Positions 53,063 to 64,000 of a stretch of DNA of 64,000 nt are shown here, in pieces. A model generated the notes under the pieces. The model saw only the letters and a program-made list of their open reading frames with translations, searched no databases and was not told the DNA's origin. The stretch is from Oncomelania hupensis. Lineage: Eukaryota; Mollusca; Gastropoda; Littorinimorpha; Pomatiopsidae. Where the stretch lies: positions 5,510,224-5,574,223 of the forward strand of contig CM072526.1 in the NCBI GenBank assembly GCA_036898135.1, read 5' to 3'. Each line of letters starts with the position of its first letter. Within the stretch, counting starts at the first letter, position 1. Made by a program: the position numbers and the translations under genes.

Positions 53063-53598
53063 GAAGGGGGCATGCGAGCCTTCGCTGAATCGGTAACACC
53101 CCCCCCCCACCCCTCCCTCGACTTTTCCAAGGGCCGGCCCTGAAAAAAACATGCCTTAATCAGTCAGAACAGACAGGTTATTTAAGGATAGCATCTACTC
53201 CACCACTTTGGTGTCTAAAACTGTTCTAAAGGTCCAGAGGTCGATGTCTGAGACCCTCGTCAAGATTTAATTTGGTCCTGATTTGGCTCTGAAGAGTCCG
53301 CTGTACCTAAAGCAATAATCATGTAATCAAGATTTAGTATGAGGGCCAAAGGCTGTTACTGTGCCGAACTGTGCTATGCTATATATAATAATAAGTATAA
53401 GTTCAGACTCCCCCGCCCCCCCCCCCCCCCCCCCCCCCACCAGCAATGCCTCTTCTGTCTATCTCGAAAGATAATAACATTATACAATTGTCAGTTACCT
53501 TGAGAGTTCCAAACTTTTGGCTTTCCATTGATTAAATAAACATCAAGCTTTTCTGTTTCTTGCTCGGCATTGAAAGAAATTGAATGGTCGGACGCCAT
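45203..53598 (-). CDS. TSEN34: tRNA-splicing endonuclease subunit Sen34 (complete, six exons)
   Basis: Exons (transcription order): 53598-53499, 50759-50622, 50085-49985, 47883-47670, 47197-47036, 45390-45203; all have GT-AG borders and compatible phases, giving 300 residues (the human protein is 310). The N-terminal domain has VGCLPRNPRQN and LGLPLQLMPEE, family hallmarks; the middle is a charged helix (FAERAKTVAEER to exon 4); the C-terminal endonuclease domain has FGGDYLAYPGDPSRYHSF and GSNVRKTVLL. By alignment the catalytic triad is Y237, H245 and K276, with the same H-to-K spacing (31) as human. Together with TSEN2, TSEN54 and TSEN15 it cuts the intron at the 3' splice site of nuclear pre-tRNAs. 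Introns carry SINEs, LINEs, a Harbinger derivative and hAT-like DNA. It is head to head with MCM3, 328 bp between start codons. Exon 3 and 5 acceptors were chosen for frame and conservation. Confidence 0.93.
45873..46346 (+). mobile_element. PIF/Harbinger-like non-autonomous element
   Basis: Imperfect terminal inverted repeats GGGTGCGTTCACG (45873-) and CGTGAACGCAACC (-46346), flanked by TTG at 45870-45872 and 46347-46349; a 3-bp duplication is typical of Harbinger. 474 bp, in the last intron of TSEN34, and inserted into an older repeat. It carries a short transposase-like frame. Confidence 0.75.
45938..46219 (+). pseudogene. N-terminal remnant of a HARBI1-like transposase
   Basis: 93-residue open frame inside the Harbinger element, acidic (DDSDEDECSEEEM) and ending with IPRIRNYIDNIVPSMSEQDF, which resembles the N-terminus of HARBI1-type nucleases just before their helical domain. 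The catalytic DDE part is absent. Resemblance is by memory of the family style; a domesticated product is not indicated. Confidence 0.5.
48996..49121 (-). mobile_element. Short 3'-end insertion (SINE/LINE tail) in the 5S-SINE
   Basis: Flanked by GTAAT at 48991-48995 and 49122-49126. On the minus strand it ends GCGTGGCGAGCCC..ACCACGCTATATAAATCTACC followed by (ATT)n, the same type of 3' tail as the SINE at 62447-62853. Strongly 5'-truncated. Confidence 0.6.
49275..49595 (+). repeat. 83-bp tandem repeat, four units
   Basis: Units start CCCTTCCTGATGTTGCTTAA and end ACCCATCCAAGTACTAA; the first three are nearly identical, the fourth slightly diverged at its end (ACCTTACCACTGTTCC). Confidence 0.93.
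50860..51040 (+). mobile_element. tRNA-derived SINE (plus strand)
   Basis: A-box GGGATAGCTCAGTGGTCAGA and B-box GTGGGTTCGAATCC, then a body ending CTTGTAAGTGCGCTATATTA. In TSEN34 intron 1. The tRNA head is too diverged in its anticodon arm to be called a working tRNA gene. Confidence 0.75.
51150..52310 (+). pseudogene. RTE-type LINE, internally deleted
   Basis: Plus-strand frames: LDRWTEYCSDLYN (about 51240), VKAAVQSLKKGQSAGADNIP, WPTPWIQSLVITLPKKGN, ENYCTISHPSKVLLKII, KQTGFRAGRSTTEQIFNLRI (to about 51720), then, after a frame change, FKKAFDRVWHAALW (51760 on). The YxDD segment is missing, and near 51925-51935 the sequence jumps to the C-terminal part (LLGISYTQHITNDDFRQTIT, WYGHVTRSSGLAKTILQ). 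It ends TACGGGATAGGATAGG. In TSEN34 intron 1. Confidence 0.85.
52337..53142. mobile_element. hAT-like non-autonomous element containing a long G run
   Basis: Imperfect inverted ends CAGGGACGGACCCCAGG (52337 on) and complement CAGGGCCGGCCCTTGG (ending 53142). G/C-rich near both ends, AT-rich inside, no coding frame. Target duplication not clear. Confidence 0.45.
53004..53061 (+). repeat. 58-bp G homopolymer
   Basis: Uninterrupted poly-G. Shorter runs occur at 52371-52383 (G), about 53411-53438 (C) and 57500-57532 (G with one C). True length is doubtful because sequencing and assembly are unreliable here. Confidence 0.9.
53271..53330 (+). mobile_element. LINE 3'-tail fragment
   Basis: Matches the shared 3' end TTGGTCCTGATTTGGCTCTG and AAGAGTCCGCTGTACCTAAAG seen at 38255-38360 and, inverted, at 18565-18600. 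Confidence 0.7.
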
Positions 53599-53926
53599 GA
53601 TGTAAACAGTTAAAACTTCCGGTAAGGGTAAAACACTCAAATAGATGTAAAATAAATATAAATACATTAATATTTAAAGAATTCTTCACTTCGCTATATT
53701 AATTTTTTATTTTATAAAATACTTAAAGAGTAGGTGACATTTCCTAATTAGTAAGAGGTGTGCAAACAATATGAATGCATTACGCTGTCAATTACGTTAC
53801 CGCGGGAAAATTGTCACGTGGTACTATTTCGCGCGAAATTGTTGTGTGAAACTGACAATAAAGAAATAGAAGTTTGTGTGATATTTTTCTGTATCTGAGT
53901 TATTTTCTTTTGCGGAATCTATCACC
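53599..53926. promoter_or_regulatory. Bidirectional TSEN34-MCM3 promoter with E2F sites and an E-box
   Basis: 328 bp between the two start codons. Within 37 bp lie GCGGGAAA (53802-53809, a consensus E2F site), CACGTG (53815-53820, E-box) and TTTCGCGCGAAA (53827-53838, a perfect 12-bp palindromic E2F/DP site), about 90-125 bp before the MCM3 ATG. No clear TATA box. MCM genes are classic E2F targets in animals. Confidence 0.75.
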
Positions 53927-63706
<9,780 letters not shown>

Positions 63707-64000
63707 TAAATTTTAAACATTAAAATGGATTTTCCGGTTTGTTGTTCTGTAGCAGCGTTCTCACTAGATTGTCACGCTACTTGAAGGAAAGGCATGTGTG
63801 TGCCATCTTGTATTGTTATGATACCACTGCCCTAAACGTGGGGGAAAGAGATGGTACATTGGAATCATTTGATCCATCGCGGTGTGTGTCACTGCCTGTG
63901 CATTTACTGTGATGGGTGGACACATTTATTATTAAGGGTTTATAGAAGAGGAAGGTAGGCAAGAGGTCTTGGTAATGTAAAATATAAATAGTTGGTCAGG

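Overview
The window is animal nuclear DNA, most likely from a lophotrochozoan and probably a gastropod mollusc. This is an inference from spliced genes with GT-AG introns, many tRNA-headed SINEs, RTE and CR1/L2-type LINEs, Tc1, Harbinger and hAT-like DNA elements, several minisatellites and low gene density. No database search was possible.

Layout. (1) Positions 1-16255 hold a three-layer nest of LTR retrotransposons. An outer element (A2: 1-1024 and 13503-16255) is split by a second copy of the same family (A1: 1025-13502, 5-bp duplication AAGAG). The 3' LTR of A1 is in turn split by an unrelated element on the minus strand (B: 6264-13049, 5-bp duplication ATTTC). Both families show integrase BEFORE reverse transcriptase in the pol polyprotein, the order of the Gmr1-like branch of Ty3/gypsy elements, and both are internally deleted (A lacks the RT core and RNase H; B lacks the integrase core and RT core). 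(2) Positions 16256-20300 hold SINEs and two degenerate LINEs. (3) Positions 20870-31268 hold a plus-strand gene for an Emi1/Emi2-type APC/C inhibitor (FBXO5/FBXO43 family) with a CCAAT plus CDE/CHR-like promoter. (4) Positions 31269-45200 are non-coding: a 59-bp minisatellite, a broken Tc1 element and scattered repeats. (5) Positions 45203-53598 (minus strand) encode a complete tRNA-splicing endonuclease subunit TSEN34 in six exons. (6) From 53927 on the plus strand runs the 5' half of MCM3 (five exons, continuing beyond the window). TSEN34 and MCM3 are head to head across 328 bp that carry a perfect palindromic E2F site. (7) MCM3 intron 3 carries a possible minus-strand micro-gene (58588-59373), and intron 4 two hAT-like elements.

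Two of the three host genes act in the cell cycle (replication licensing; APC/C inhibition), and each has the promoter motif class expected for its phase: E2F for MCM3, CDE/CHR for Emi. The most unusual content is the nested, partly deleted integrase-first retrotransposon families, the micro-gene with two related alternative last exons, and a 5S-rRNA-derived SINE whose 5S-like part has become a tandem array.
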